Below, one piece after another: positions 46,098 to 53,878 of a stretch of 64,000 nt of DNA. The notes under the pieces are model-generated. The model saw nothing but the letters and a program-made list of their open reading frames with translations, was not told the origin of the DNA and did no database searches. Both the position numbers and the translations under genes were made by a program. The DNA is from Aurantimonas endophytica (GTDB lineage: Bacteria > Pseudomonadota > Alphaproteobacteria > Rhizobiales > Rhizobiaceae): assembly GCF_014196845.1 (NCBI RefSeq), contig NZ_JACIEM010000001.1:1488001-1552000 (forward strand), written 5' to 3'. How positions within the stretch are numbered: position 1 is the stretch's first letter; every line of letters starts with the position of its first letter.

Positions 46098-47312
46098 TTA
46101 CTCAAAAACGATGGCCGGAGCCTTGGCCCCGCCCGCCGCATCCCGGTCCATTTCGGCGAGCGTCCGCGCGGCGATGTCCCGATAGACCGCGGCGTGTCGG
46201 CTTTCGGGTTCAGCGACGACGATGGGCCGTCCCGCATCCGACGTTTCCCGAATCACCATCTCCAGCGGCACCTCGCCCAGGAACGGCACACCCAGGCGTT
46301 GCGCCTCGGCCTTCGCGCCGCCATGGCCGAAGATGTCGTAGCGCGCGCCGGTATCGGGCGCGATGAAATAGCTCATGTTCTCGACGATGCCGAGCACCGG
46401 CACCTCGACCTTCCGGAACATGGCGAGGCCCTTGCGCGCATCGATCAGCGCGAGATCCTGCGGCGTCGACACGATGACGGCGCCGGCCAGCGGCACCTGC
46501 TGGGCCATTGTCAGCTGGGCATCGCCGGTTCCCGGCGGCATATCGACGACGAGCAGATCCAGCGTGCCCCATTCGACCTCCCGGAGCATCTGCGTCAGCG
46601 CGGACATAACCATCGGACCGCGCCAGATCATCGGCGTCTCCTCGTCGACGAGGAAACCCATCGACATCGCCTTCAGCCCGTAGGCTTCGAGCGGGATCAG
46701 CATGCGCCCGTCGCCCGAGCGGGGCTTTTCCTTCAGGTTGAGCAGGCGCGGGATCGATGGCCCATAGATGTCGGCGTCGAGAATCCCGACCTTGAGCCCG
46801 AGCGCGGCGAAGCTCAGCGCGAGGTTGACGGCGGTGGTGGACTTGCCGACGCCGCCCTTGCCGGATGCGACGGCGATGATCCGATCGATGCCGGGAACGC
46901 CCGGCTTGGACGTTGCCGGACGCGGGGCGCCCGAACCGCCGGCGGGCGCGGCACCGGAGCGGATCGCCTGGCCGGGCCTTCCCGGCTGCTGGGGCGGGAC
47001 CGGCTGCGGCGACCGGGACGGCGTGCCCGCCGCCTTCTCGGCGGTCAGCGCCACGAGGGCGCTGGCGATCCCGTCGATCGACACGACGCGCCGCTCGATC
47101 TCCCGGCAGAACGGCTCGAAGCGATCGGCTTCCGCCGCCGGTACGGACAGCGAGAAGAACGCCTTGCCGTCGGCGATGAAGATATCCGACACCATGCCAC
47201 GGGAGACGACGTCGCCCTTGCCGTCCGGGGCATCGAGCCCTCGCAGCAGTTCATGGATCGCGGATTTTTGTGCGTCGCTCAATGCCTGTCTCCATGCTGT
47301 GGCGGTCGCCAT
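46098..47312 (-). CDS. Mrp/NBP35 iron-sulfur carrier ATPase (ApbC)
   Basis: 404 aa. N-terminal MIP18/DUF59 domain (about 1-90), a Pro-rich linker (~95-135), then the ParA-like P-loop ATPase with the deviant Walker A ASGKGGVGKSTTAVNLA, VDMPPGTGDAQLT and a switch region. Mrp/ApbC proteins carry Fe-S clusters to apoproteins. The CxxC of the carrier type is not obvious in the C-terminal part, which shows MSYFIAPDTGARYDIFG instead of the usual MSYF-x-CPxC. That may mean altered cluster binding. Monocistronic, divergent from the HugZ-like gene. Confidence 0.9.
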   Translation of the reverse strand: MATATAWRQALSDAQKSAIHELLRGLDAPDGKGDVVSRGMVSDIFIADGKAFFSLSVPAAEADRFEPFCREIERRVVSIDGIASALVALTAEKAAGTPSRSPQPVPPQQPGRPGQAIRSGAAPAGGSGAPRPATSKPGVPGIDRIIAVASGKGGVGKSTTAVNLALSFAALGLKVGILDADIYGPSIPRLLNLKEKPRSGDGRMLIPLEAYGLKAMSMGFLVDEETPMIWRGPMVMSALTQMLREVEWGTLDLLVVDMPPGTGDAQLTMAQQVPLAGAVIVSTPQDLALIDARKGLAMFRKVEVPVLGIVENMSYFIAPDTGARYDIFGHGGAKAEAQRLGVPFLGEVPLEMVIRETSDAGRPIVVAEPESRHAAVYRDIAARTLAEMDRDAAGGAKAPAIVFE

Positions 47313-47425
47313 TGCCGTCGCAGATAACCCGCCTGCCAGGCAGTTCCAACGGCTGGGGCGCGGATTGTCCGGCCAGGGTCCGGATACGGGTGCCGTTCAT
47401 CCGGCAACCGGCCTATGATCAGCGG

Positions 47426-48229
47426 ATGGATGAGGTACCCGAAAACACGCCCGAGACAGCCGGATCACCGCGACCGGCTTCGCTGCTCCAGCCGGTCGAC
47501 GAACAGGCCCGGGCGCTGGCGCGGCGCCTGCTGCGCGAGGCGCGCCACGGCGCGCTGGCCGTCGTCGGCCCCTCCGGTCATCCTGCGGCAAGCCGGGTGC
47601 TCCTCGCTACCGATTTCTGCGGCAACCCGGTGATACTGATCTCGAACCTGACGGCGCACGCTGCAGCGCTCGCCGCCGATCCGCGCTGTTCGATCCTCGT
47701 CGGTGAAATCGGCAAGGGCGATCCCCTCGCCCACGCCCGCCTGTCGCTCACCGCAACGGCCGCGCCGATCGATGCCGACGCTTCAGAGCGGCCGGCGCTG
47801 AGGGAGCGCTTCCTGTCGCGCCACCCCAAGGCGGCGCTCTACGCCGACTTCGCCGACTTCCACTTCGTCCGCCTGCAGCCGCTGGGCGCCGCGCTCAATG
47901 GCGGTTTCGGCCGCGCCTACGAGCTGGGTCCGACGGATTTCGTCGACGCCCCGGCCGCGGGGATGGAAGCCGCCGGCATTCGCGCCCGCGACCACATGAA
48001 CGCCGATCACGCCGATGCCGTGGACCAGATCGCGAATCGTGTCGGCGAGGCCGGCGCCGGCTGGCGTATCGTGACGATCGACGGCTCCGGGTTCGAGATC
48101 GGCCGGGGCGACCGGCTCCGGCACGTGGCGTTTACGCTCGACCCGGCCGGCTCCGGCGGCTTCCGGCAGGCATTTGTCGCGCTTCTGGCTGCGGCCCGGA
48201 CGCCGGAGGGCGGTGCCGTCGCATCCTAA
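47426..48229 (+). CDS. HugZ-like pyridoxamine-phosphate-oxidase-fold protein with DUF2470
   Basis: 267 aa. N-terminal split-barrel flavin/heme-binding fold (ALARRLLREARHGALAVVGPSGHPAASRVLLATD ... ISNLTAHAAALAADPRCSILVG) and a C-terminal DUF2470 domain (RARDHMNADHADAVDQIA). This pairing matches HugZ/HutZ-type heme utilisation proteins, though many remain uncharacterised. Cytosolic. No heme uptake genes are nearby. Its stop overlaps the tail of the facing lipoprotein gene by four bases. Confidence 0.82.
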   Translation: MDEVPENTPETAGSPRPASLLQPVDEQARALARRLLREARHGALAVVGPSGHPAASRVLLATDFCGNPVILISNLTAHAAALAADPRCSILVGEIGKGDPLAHARLSLTATAAPIDADASERPALRERFLSRHPKAALYADFADFHFVRLQPLGAALNGGFGRAYELGPTDFVDAPAAGMEAAGIRARDHMNADHADAVDQIANRVGEAGAGWRIVTIDGSGFEIGRGDRLRHVAFTLDPAGSGGFRQAFVALLAAARTPEGGAVAS

Positions 48230-48537
48230 GGCTTGTAGCCTTCCGGGCAGGTCGCGCGGAAGCGCCGGTTGTCGCTGCGCAGATAGATGCACTGGCCGGG
48301 ACTGCTGGCGGCCAGGCCGAGGACGCGATCGCCTGCAGACGGAGTCGGTTCGGGAACCGTGCCTACGGTGAACGGGGCGACCTCCGCGCCTTCCAGCCCG
48401 AAGACCGCCCCGAAGACGGGGGGCAATCCGGCACCGGAACAGCCCGACAGGAACGCGCTGCAGACGAGCACGGCGCCCAGCGCACGACGGCTACGCCGCC
48501 GGAATTTCGCTTGAGAAAGATCGCTTGGCACTTCCAT
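48226..48537 (-). CDS. Small predicted lipoprotein with C-terminal CP-x-GY motif
   Basis: 103 aa from the ATG at 48537 (GGGGA upstream). After a basic N-terminus (FRRRSRRALGAVL) comes a lipobox LSGC (Cys near residue 33), so it is probably an outer-membrane lipoprotein. The C-terminus reads CIYLRSDNRRFRATCPEGYKP, very like the tail of the glycine-zipper lipoprotein next to it. Function unknown. It has its own upstream region behind the terminator of that neighbour. Confidence 0.65.
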   Translation of the reverse strand: MEVPSDLSQAKFRRRSRRALGAVLVCSAFLSGCSGAGLPPVFGAVFGLEGAEVAPFTVGTVPEPTPSAGDRVLGLAASSPGQCIYLRSDNRRFRATCPEGYKP

Positions 48538-48606
48538 GGGTCCCCGCTTTCCGTGCAGCCGCATCTTGTAGCTCCGCCGTTTCTCCGCGGCAAAGCTCGA
48601 GCACTA

Positions 48607-48640
48607 AAAAGGCCGCCGGGATCTTGCCCCGACGGCCCTC
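48607..48640 (-). terminator. Intrinsic terminator after the glycine-zipper lipoprotein gene
   Basis: On the minus strand: GGGCCGTCGGGG-caagat-CCCGGCGGCC followed by TTTTTAG. Strong GC stem with a T run, 37 bp after the stop. Confidence 0.85.
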
Positions 48641-48676
48641 CAGTAATCGTTATCGTGCGGAGATCGGCCGAGCCGA

Positions 48677-48961
48677 TCAGTAGCCCGCCGGGCAGCGGTA
48701 GATGTTGCCGTCGGAATAGCGGCAATATCCCGGACGCTCCTGCGAACGACCGACGACGTTGCCGACGACCGCGCCGGTGCCTGCGCCGATGGCGCCGCCG
48801 ATGAGCGCGCCGCGTGCATCACCGGTGATGCCGGCGCCGATGGCCGCGCCGCCAAGACCGCCGATGCCGGCGCCGCCTGCCGTGTAGCGATCTTCCGTCG
48901 TGCAGCCTGACGCCGCCAGCGTCAGCGCGGCAACTGCCGCCAATGAAAGCTTCCTGATCAT
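48677..48961 (-). CDS. Glycine-zipper lipoprotein
   Basis: 94 aa from the ATG at 48961 with GAGG upstream. Lipobox ASGC (Cys near 19), then a Gly-rich membrane-active segment (GGAGIGGLGGAAIGAGITGD ... GGAIGAGTGAVVGNVVG) of the glycine-zipper-2TM/OmpA-like kind, then a tail ending CRYSDGNIYRCPAGY. An outer-membrane lipoprotein is the likely product. A consensus EcfG promoter lies 39 bp upstream of the ATG, so it should be induced by general stress. Confidence 0.75.
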   Translation of the reverse strand: MIRKLSLAAVAALTLAASGCTTEDRYTAGGAGIGGLGGAAIGAGITGDARGALIGGAIGAGTGAVVGNVVGRSQERPGYCRYSDGNIYRCPAGY

Positions 48962-48999
48962 TCCCAACCTCTCACTAAAAACTCGTCGTCCCGGTTCGA

Positions 49000-49024
49000 A
49001 ACGATAGAAGATGACATTCGTTCC
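49000..49024 (-). promoter_or_regulatory. EcfG-type promoter for the glycine-zipper lipoprotein gene
   Basis: GGAAC-N16-CGTT on the minus strand (GGAAC at 49024-49020, CGTT at 49003-49000), a full match to the alphaproteobacterial EcfG consensus, with its -10 end 39 bp from the ATG. Confidence 0.8.
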
Positions 49025-49043
49025 GTCACGCGGGAAAGTGCGC

Positions 49044-49334
49044 TCAGCGGGCGGCAACGATCTGCGGTTCGGCGTCGAACGTGATCAGCAGCTGGCCGGA
49101 CCGGCTGACTGCCCAGTCGATCGAGGCCGATTGCTCGAAGACTTCCTCGTCCACGGCCTTGCAGGCCCCGAGGACGCGGCGGTCCGTCGAGCCGCTCAAC
49201 CGGATCTGCAGCGGCAGGTCGTTCTGACATTCCGCCAGCGTCTCGTACGCCGGCACGGGGACCGGGATTTCCTTACACAGCGTGGCGTCGCTCGAGCAGC
49301 CGACAAGCAACATGAAAGCAGCAACGTGTTCCAT
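49044..49334 (-). CDS. Small secreted or lipid-anchored protein
   Basis: 96 aa from the ATG at 49334 with AGGAG upstream. The short hydrophobic N-terminus runs into LLVGCSSDATLC, a lipobox-like site with Cys near 13; this is short for a signal peptide, so export is uncertain. Three further Cys residues suggest disulfides. No family recognised. A weak EcfG-like site (GGAAC-N16-CATT) precedes it. Confidence 0.6.
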   Translation of the reverse strand: MEHVAAFMLLVGCSSDATLCKEIPVPVPAYETLAECQNDLPLQIRLSGSTDRRVLGACKAVDEEVFEQSASIDWAVSRSGQLLITFDAEPQIVAAR

Positions 49335-49357
49335 GAAAACCTCTCCTTTGGTCAATA

Positions 49358-49382
49358 AATGACCGGTCGAGAGATTCGTTCC
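49358..49382 (-). promoter_or_regulatory. Weak EcfG-type promoter for the 96-aa protein gene
   Basis: GGAAC-N16-CATT on the minus strand, 24 bp before the ATG. The -35 is perfect; the -10 has one substitution and is identical to that before phyR. Confidence 0.5.
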
Positions 49383-49463
49383 GGGGCAATCTGCAAGGAA
49401 CGTCACGAACGTGTGACAGATCGGAAATGGCTCCGGAGTGCATCCGAAAGCGACGGAGAAAGC

Positions 49464-50447
49464 TCAGGCGGACTCGACCGAGGTGCGCGAGATGATCTCG
49501 TACTGGGCGTCGGGAATGGTCAGCGTGTAGCGGATGCCGCCCGGCAGATAATCGAGTTCGGCCTCTCCGCCGACCGCGTTCGGCACGATCCGTTCGAGCG
49601 TGGAGGTTCCGAACCGGGCATCGCGTTCCGCACGCACCCTGGGCCCGTTTCGCTCCTGCCAGATCAGCAACAGGCTTTCGCCCTCGCCCGTCTTCTGGAA
49701 GTTGGCGGTGATCGACACCTGCCCGCCGGGCACGGACAGCGCCCCGTAGGAGGCGGCATTGACCGCCAGTTCGTGGAGAGCGAGCCCTACATGCAGCGAA
49801 GCCGTCGGCGACAGATAGACGTCGGGCGCCTCGACCTCGATCTGATCCATGCCGTCGGGTGCGTAACGTTCGACCTGCATGGTCACGAGGCTCATCAGGT
49901 CGGCACCCCGCCAGTCGGCATCGGTGACGATGTCCTGCGAGTAGGACAGAGACTGGATGCGCCCTCGGAAGCGCACCAGGAATTCCGGGACGGTGACCGA
50001 ATGACGCGCGGTCTGGCTGGCCAGGCTCTGAATGATTGCCAAGAGATTCTTGGAGCGGTGCGACAGTTCCCGGAGCAGCGTCTTGAGCGTCTCCTCGCGA
50101 CGCTTCTGCTCGGTGATTTCGAAGGAGGTCCCGATGATCCCGCAAACCTCCCCATCCCGATCCCGGTCGACGTCGATGCGAACGTCGTACCATCGTAAGG
50201 AGGGTCCGGCGGCCAGGGACAACTCGAAACGGGCCGGACGCAAGCTGCGCAGCACTTCCCGCTTCATGGCGGTGGCACGCTCGGCGGCCGGGACGGAAAG
50301 GATATCGCCGTCGCTCTTGCCCTCGCCTGCGCCGGCAAGCCAGGAATCGCCGGCGTTCGACACCCAGCAGTAACGCAGATCGCGATCCTGGGCGAACACG
50401 GACATCTCCGTGTTGCCTATCGCTCGCATGACCTTGTCTGCCAACAT
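49464..50447 (-). CDS. PAS-HWE histidine kinase at the GSR locus (PhyK-like)
   Basis: 327 aa, soluble. PAS domain (about 1-115, MSVFAQDRDLRYCWVSN ... GIIGTSFEITEQKRREE), then the HWE phosphoacceptor block LLRELSHRSKNLLAIIQSLA (H130), N box HVGLALHELAVNAASYGAL and a C-terminal ATPase with the HWE-type region. It is encoded 260 bp after phyR on the same strand, the usual place for a PhyR-phosphorylating kinase. It has no membrane segment, so senses a cytosolic signal through PAS. That it phosphorylates PhyR is inferred. Confidence 0.88.
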   Translation of the reverse strand: MLADKVMRAIGNTEMSVFAQDRDLRYCWVSNAGDSWLAGAGEGKSDGDILSVPAAERATAMKREVLRSLRPARFELSLAAGPSLRWYDVRIDVDRDRDGEVCGIIGTSFEITEQKRREETLKTLLRELSHRSKNLLAIIQSLASQTARHSVTVPEFLVRFRGRIQSLSYSQDIVTDADWRGADLMSLVTMQVERYAPDGMDQIEVEAPDVYLSPTASLHVGLALHELAVNAASYGALSVPGGQVSITANFQKTGEGESLLLIWQERNGPRVRAERDARFGTSTLERIVPNAVGGEAELDYLPGGIRYTLTIPDAQYEIISRTSVESA

Positions 50448-50547
50448 CAGCCGACGCTCGAAAAATGCACTGCGCTATCCGGGCTCGAAGCAGACCGAAC
50501 CCGACGATGAGCAACGGCGTATAATGCTTCTCGCCGCCGTAGCGGAT

Positions 50548-50588
50548 CCTGTCCAACCGGACAGGCGGAGAACACGCGCCGGCGCGTG
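50548..50588. other. Small palindromes in the phyR-kinase gap
   Basis: The 50448-50707 gap holds CCTGTCC-aacc-GGACAGG (50548-50565) and a perfect 16-nt palindrome CACGCGCCGGCGCGTG (50573-50588). Neither has a T tract. They could separate phyR and kinase messages or be a binding site. I see no convincing gene in this gap. Confidence 0.45.
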
Positions 50589-50707
50589 AAATGAAAGTGC
50601 ATGCCGACCGGGCAAGCCCGGCCTGTGACAGCACGAGGCCGACTATCGCCTGCCCGCCCGATCCGAAGTTCGTTGGGGCTTGCCATAGCCGGCACGTCGA
50701 CCGCGGC

Positions 50708-51502
50708 CTAGGCCGCGGCCTTCCTGTCTGACTCGAAGAACAGCGCCTGACTGATCAGCGCCTTCACCATGTCCGGATTGAAGGGCTTGGTGACGAGGAA
50801 GGTCGGCTCCGGCCGTTCACCCGTCAGCAGACGCTCCGGGAACGCGGTGATGAAGATCACCGGCACCGACACCTTGGCGAGAATGTCGTTGACCGCATCG
50901 ATGCCCGAGCTGCCATCCGCCAGCTGGATGTCCGCCAGCACCATGCCCGGCTTCTGCTTGTCGAACAGGGCGAGCGCTTCCTTGTGGGTCCGCGCGACGC
51001 CGGTGACGGTGTGCCCGAGGCTTTCCACCATCTGCTCGATGTCCATCGCGATCAGCGGCTCGTCCTCGATGATCATGATGTCGGTGGAGACCTGACGGCC
51101 GATATCCGAGCTCGCCTGATCGATCAGGCGGGAGAACTCGGCGTCGCCGAGGCCCAGGATCAACGCCGCTTCGTCGGTGGTGAAGCCCTCAACCGCGACC
51201 AGCAGGAACGCCTGACGGGGCAGCGGGGAGATGGCGCGCAGATTGCGCGAGGCCTTCTCTTCCCAGGCCGAGGTCGGGGCATCCTCGCGGATGTTCACCT
51301 CGACCGACTGCCAAAGCGACGAGAACAGCTTGTACAGCGAGATGCGCGGGGTTTGATCGTCGGGAAACAGGCTAGGATCAGCAATCAGCGTTTCCAGAAC
51401 CGCCGCGACATAGGCGTCGCCGCTGGCCTGCGAACCGCTGAGGGCCCGGGAATAGCGCCGGAGATATGGAATGTGAGGCGCTATGCGGGATGACATCGAC
51501 AT
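50708..51502 (-). CDS. phyR: General stress response regulator PhyR
   Basis: 264 aa. N-terminal sigma-like domain (residues 1-~130) mimics EcfG (IPYLRRYSRALSGSQASGDAYV, PLPRQAFLLVAVEGFTTDEAALILG). A C-terminal receiver (about 140-260) follows with acidic E146/D147, phosphoacceptor D191 in LADIQLADG, and K239 in VTKPF. Once phosphorylated, PhyR binds the anti-sigma factor NepR and frees EcfG. It is divergent from nepR-ecfG, and a CATT-type EcfG site lies before it, giving positive feedback. Confidence 0.97.
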   Translation of the reverse strand: MSMSSRIAPHIPYLRRYSRALSGSQASGDAYVAAVLETLIADPSLFPDDQTPRISLYKLFSSLWQSVEVNIREDAPTSAWEEKASRNLRAISPLPRQAFLLVAVEGFTTDEAALILGLGDAEFSRLIDQASSDIGRQVSTDIMIIEDEPLIAMDIEQMVESLGHTVTGVARTHKEALALFDKQKPGMVLADIQLADGSSGIDAVNDILAKVSVPVIFITAFPERLLTGERPEPTFLVTKPFNPDMVKALISQALFFESDRKAAA

Positions 51503-51550
51503 GAAAACTCCCCTCGTGTCGACCTAAGGATAAGGCACGAATGGGTGCTG

Positions 51551-51575
51551 AATGCCCCGGCGCCGGAAAAGTTCC
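51551..51575 (-). promoter_or_regulatory. Candidate EcfG promoter for phyR
   Basis: GGAAC (51575-51571), 16-base spacer, CATT (51554-51551) reading towards phyR, ~48 bp from its ATG. Perfect -35, one mismatch in the -10. Confidence 0.6.
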
Positions 51576-51587
51576 TCATCCTTATTG

Positions 51588-51612
51588 GGAACTTTGGACC
51601 GTGACGGATGTT
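51588..51612 (+). promoter_or_regulatory. EcfG promoter for nepR-ecfG
   Basis: GGAAC (51588-51592), 17 bases, GTT (51610-51612). It matches the GGAAC-N16/17-(C)GTT pattern and is back-to-back with the phyR site. The leader to nepR is then ~190 nt, long for a transcript with no other gene; it contains no obvious structure that I can name. Confidence 0.8.
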
Positions 51613-51805
51613 CACGCTTTCGGATGCTCCTGTGACAGCTCTTTGGGTCGAGGGAGACATTCTGGAGGGGTAGGCTTGAGAAGCGCAGCAATGATTTTAT
51701 GTAACTGTCGTCGTGCGACGCCGGAGCGTGGCGTGGCACCTGCCGGTGGCAAGAGACAAAGACAAGTCGAGACCACGTATGGATGATCGCGACACGAAGG
51801 ATCCA

Positions 51806-51997
51806 ATGTTTCAGGAAAAGCAGCATCAGCGATCTCCGACGCCCACTCCCCAGTTCGGCGTGCAGACCGCGATAGGTAAGCGCCTCAAAGCCTATTACGA
51901 TGACGTCGCCAGCGAACCCGTTCCGGACCGCTTCCTGTCGCTTCTCGACGCGCTGGACGCGGCGGAATCGGCATCGAAGAATGCGGACCGCAAATAG
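51806..51997 (+). CDS. nepR: Anti-sigma factor NepR
   Basis: 63 aa from the ATG at 51806, which has GAAGG five bases upstream; an in-frame ATG nine codons earlier (51779) lacks a ribosome site. The NepR core helices appear as IGKRLKAYYDDVASEPVPDRFLSLLDALDAAE, including the conserved EPVPDRF. NepR sequesters EcfG until bound by PhyR~P. It is eight bases upstream of ecfG and co-transcribed. Confidence 0.93.
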   Translation: MFQEKQHQRSPTPTPQFGVQTAIGKRLKAYYDDVASEPVPDRFLSLLDALDAAESASKNADRK

Positions 51998-52005
51998 GTT
52001 CATTG

Positions 52006-52557
52006 ATGAGCGAACAGCAAGATTTCCGCCGGGAACTGATCGCGATCATTCCCAACCTGCGAGCCTTTGCCGCCTCTCTGTCCGGATCGTTCGACCGGGC
52101 CGACGACCTGGTGCAGGAGACGCTCGTCAAGGCTTGGGACAAGCAGCACACCTTCCAGCCGGGCACGAACCTGAAGGCCTGGCTCTTCACCATCCTGCGC
52201 AACGAGTTCTACACGCAGATGCGCAAGAAGGGCCGTGAGGTACAAGACGTCGACGGCATTCACGCGATGCAGCTTGCAGGCCATCCGGAGCAGCAGGGGC
52301 ATCTCGACCTGCAGGATTTCCGCAAGGCGCTCGACATGCTGCCGGATGACCAGCGCGAGGCGCTGATCCTCATCGGCGCGTCGGGCTTCTCGTACGAGGA
52401 AGCCGCCGAGATCTGCAAATGCGCGGTCGGCACGATCAAGAGCCGCGTGTCGCGTGCGCGCACCCGGATCGCCGAGATCCTCGGAATCGAGGGCGACGGC
52501 GAGTACGGACCCGACTCGATCTCCTCGCAGATTATCGGCGTCGCTCCGGCAGCCTGA
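52006..52557 (+). CDS. ecfG: ECF sigma factor EcfG (general stress)
   Basis: 183 aa. Region 2 (AFAASLSGSFDRADDLVQETLVKAWDKQHTFQPGTNLKAWLFTILRN) and region 4 (LPDDQREALILIGASGFSYEEAAEICKCAVGTIKSRVSRARTRI) are typical of ECF group 15. It directs RNA polymerase to GGAAC-type promoters. I use the ATG at 52006 rather than the TTG one codon earlier. Its own promoter and those of several neighbours carry the motif. Confidence 0.97.
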   Translation: MSEQQDFRRELIAIIPNLRAFAASLSGSFDRADDLVQETLVKAWDKQHTFQPGTNLKAWLFTILRNEFYTQMRKKGREVQDVDGIHAMQLAGHPEQQGHLDLQDFRKALDMLPDDQREALILIGASGFSYEEAAEICKCAVGTIKSRVSRARTRIAEILGIEGDGEYGPDSISSQIIGVAPAA

Positions 52558-52582
52558 TCCCCCAACAATCCGCGACCGGGCG

Positions 52583-52607
52583 GGAACCGCTCGGTCGCGA
52601 AATAGTT
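52583..52607 (+). promoter_or_regulatory. EcfG promoter for the DUF883-like gene pair
   Basis: GGAAC (52583-52587), 17 bases, GTT (52605-52607), 76 bp before the ATG at 52683. It lies just after the ecfG stop. Confidence 0.78.
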
Positions 52608-52682
52608 TCAATCAACACCGGTGGCGGATCGGGCGATTTCCTGTCCCGCCAGTTTCTCAGTCTTCGCTAAGTGGGGTGCTCC

Positions 52683-53039
52683 ATGGCTTCCGATATCAGT
52701 TCAAACGACGTCAAGATGGCAGGCAAGTCGAGCGGTCAGGGGTCGCACGAAGGCAAGCACGACATCGAGGCGGAGCTGGCTCGGCTGCGCGAGGATGTCA
52801 GCGGCCTCGCCGAGGCCCTGAAGGCGGAGGCTTCGCATCGGGCCGATGGCGCTCGCCAGCAGGCTTTTGCCCTCCGTGACGACGTGCGCGAGCGCGGCGA
52901 ACGCTACATGCGCCAGGCGCAGGATGCTGCGTCCGATCTCGAAGAGCAGCTCAGCGAGAAGGTTCGCGCCGAACCGATCAAGAGCGTGCTGATCGCTGCC
53001 GCCGCAGGCTACCTCTACGCACGTCTGTTCCGCCGCTGA
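52683..53039 (+). CDS. DUF883/ElaB-YqjD-like stress protein
   Basis: 118 aa. A long charged helical region (about 25-95: HDIEAELARLREDVSGLAEALKAEA ... VRERGERYMRQAQDAASDLEEQLSEKVRAEP) is followed by a short C-terminal membrane helix (SVLIAAAAGYLYARLF). This is the ElaB/YqjD arrangement; those proteins sit in the inner membrane and can bind ribosomes in stationary phase. A GGAAC promoter puts it in the EcfG regulon. Three bases before the next gene. Confidence 0.82.
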   Translation: MASDISSNDVKMAGKSSGQGSHEGKHDIEAELARLREDVSGLAEALKAEASHRADGARQQAFALRDDVRERGERYMRQAQDAASDLEEQLSEKVRAEPIKSVLIAAAAGYLYARLFRR

Positions 53040-53041
53040 AC

Positions 53042-53485
53042 ATGGTGCTGCAGCTGATCACCAGGCTTATCACGGGCGAAGCTGGCACCTACCTCGTGCG
53101 GATGCGTCGGCTCGCCGGCCTCTACTCCGCCATGGCGCTCCTGGGCGTCATCACGCTGGCTTTCCTCCTCGGGTCGCTCTTCATCTTCCTCGCCGACCAC
53201 TTCGGCAGCCTGGCGACGGCCTTGGGATTTGCCGCGTTCTTTTTCGTGCTCTTCCTGGGGGTCTGGATCATGACGGTCATGGTCCAGCGCACGCCGACAC
53301 GCCGGGCCGACGACCGCCTGCAGAGCGACATCGCCTCGATCGCAGGCGTCGCCGCCCTCACCAACGCGCCGCTTCTGCTGCGGTCAGTCCGCCGCAACAA
53401 GAAACTGCTGCTGCTCCCGGTCGTCGGCGCGACCGGTTTCGCGATCTGGCGGGCGGTCACCACGTATCGGGAACGCATCCGATAG
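53042..53485 (+). CDS. Holin-superfamily-III/Act-16-6-like membrane protein
   Basis: 147 aa. Two central hydrophobic helices (about 28-55 and 62-85) and a weaker C-terminal one (LLLLPVVGATGFAIWRAV). It resembles the phage_holin_3_6/YqjE family that commonly follows YqjD-like genes, so the pair is probably a stress-induced membrane module rather than a phage lysis cassette. Start two bases after the previous stop. Confidence 0.72.
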   Translation: MVLQLITRLITGEAGTYLVRMRRLAGLYSAMALLGVITLAFLLGSLFIFLADHFGSLATALGFAAFFFVLFLGVWIMTVMVQRTPTRRADDRLQSDIASIAGVAALTNAPLLLRSVRRNKKLLLLPVVGATGFAIWRAVTTYRERIR

Positions 53486-53562
53486 GCATCTCGCCCGTTA
53501 CCGTTTCAACGGTGCGTTAGAGCATCAATTGAAACGATCTCTCTTTTTCAGGACAGAAAATA

Positions 53563-53808
53563 ATGCCAGAGCCCAAACTCAACCCCCAGGACGCTCGTCA
53601 GGGTGAAAAGGGGACGCCGGTCCTTCGGATACTGCTCGTCGCACTGGCGCTCTGCGCAGTAATTTTCATCGGTCTCGGCATCTATGGCTGGGTGCTCCCG
53701 GATGCCGACATGGCTGTGGAGGGCGAGTCGACCACGACGGCACCTGTCGACAATGCCGAGCCGACCGGCACGAACGTCACGCCGGGCGAGGACACGACCG
53801 CGCAGTAG
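53563..53808 (+). CDS. Small single-pass membrane protein
   Basis: 81 aa. One membrane helix (about 20-44, LRILLVALALCAVIFIGLGIYGWVL) with a short cytosolic N-terminus and an acidic, Thr/Glu-rich outer tail (EGESTTTAPVDNAEPTGTNV). No family recognised. I see no GGAAC-type promoter at correct spacing in the 77 bp before it; the nearest has a 22-base spacer. A terminator follows, so it is its own unit or the end of the previous operon. Confidence 0.6.
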   Translation: MPEPKLNPQDARQGEKGTPVLRILLVALALCAVIFIGLGIYGWVLPDADMAVEGESTTTAPVDNAEPTGTNVTPGEDTTAQ

Positions 53809-53814
53809 GCCATA

Positions 53815-53849
53815 AAGGCAGCCGATCGAAGCGACGGCTGCCTTTTTCT
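53815..53849 (+). terminator. Intrinsic terminator
   Basis: AGGCAGCCG-atcgaagcga-CGGCTGCCT followed by TTTTCT, directly after the 81-aa protein stop. Confidence 0.88.
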
Positions 53850-53878
53850 TTGCCCCATTAGCCGAGACGGAGGTTCCC

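Noticed and set aside
50447-50695. A short minus-strand frame in the phyR-kinase gap
   Set aside because: It spans the palindromes at 50548-50588, has no ribosome site, and has no conserved-looking composition.
53042-53485. Holin-like protein taken as a prophage remnant
   Set aside because: No other phage genes nearby; it follows a DUF883-like gene as in YqjD/YqjE pairs and has an EcfG promoter.
53470-53499. GGAAC ... CGTT before the 81-aa protein gene as an EcfG promoter
   Set aside because: The spacer is 21-22 bases, outside the 16-18 used at the other sites.
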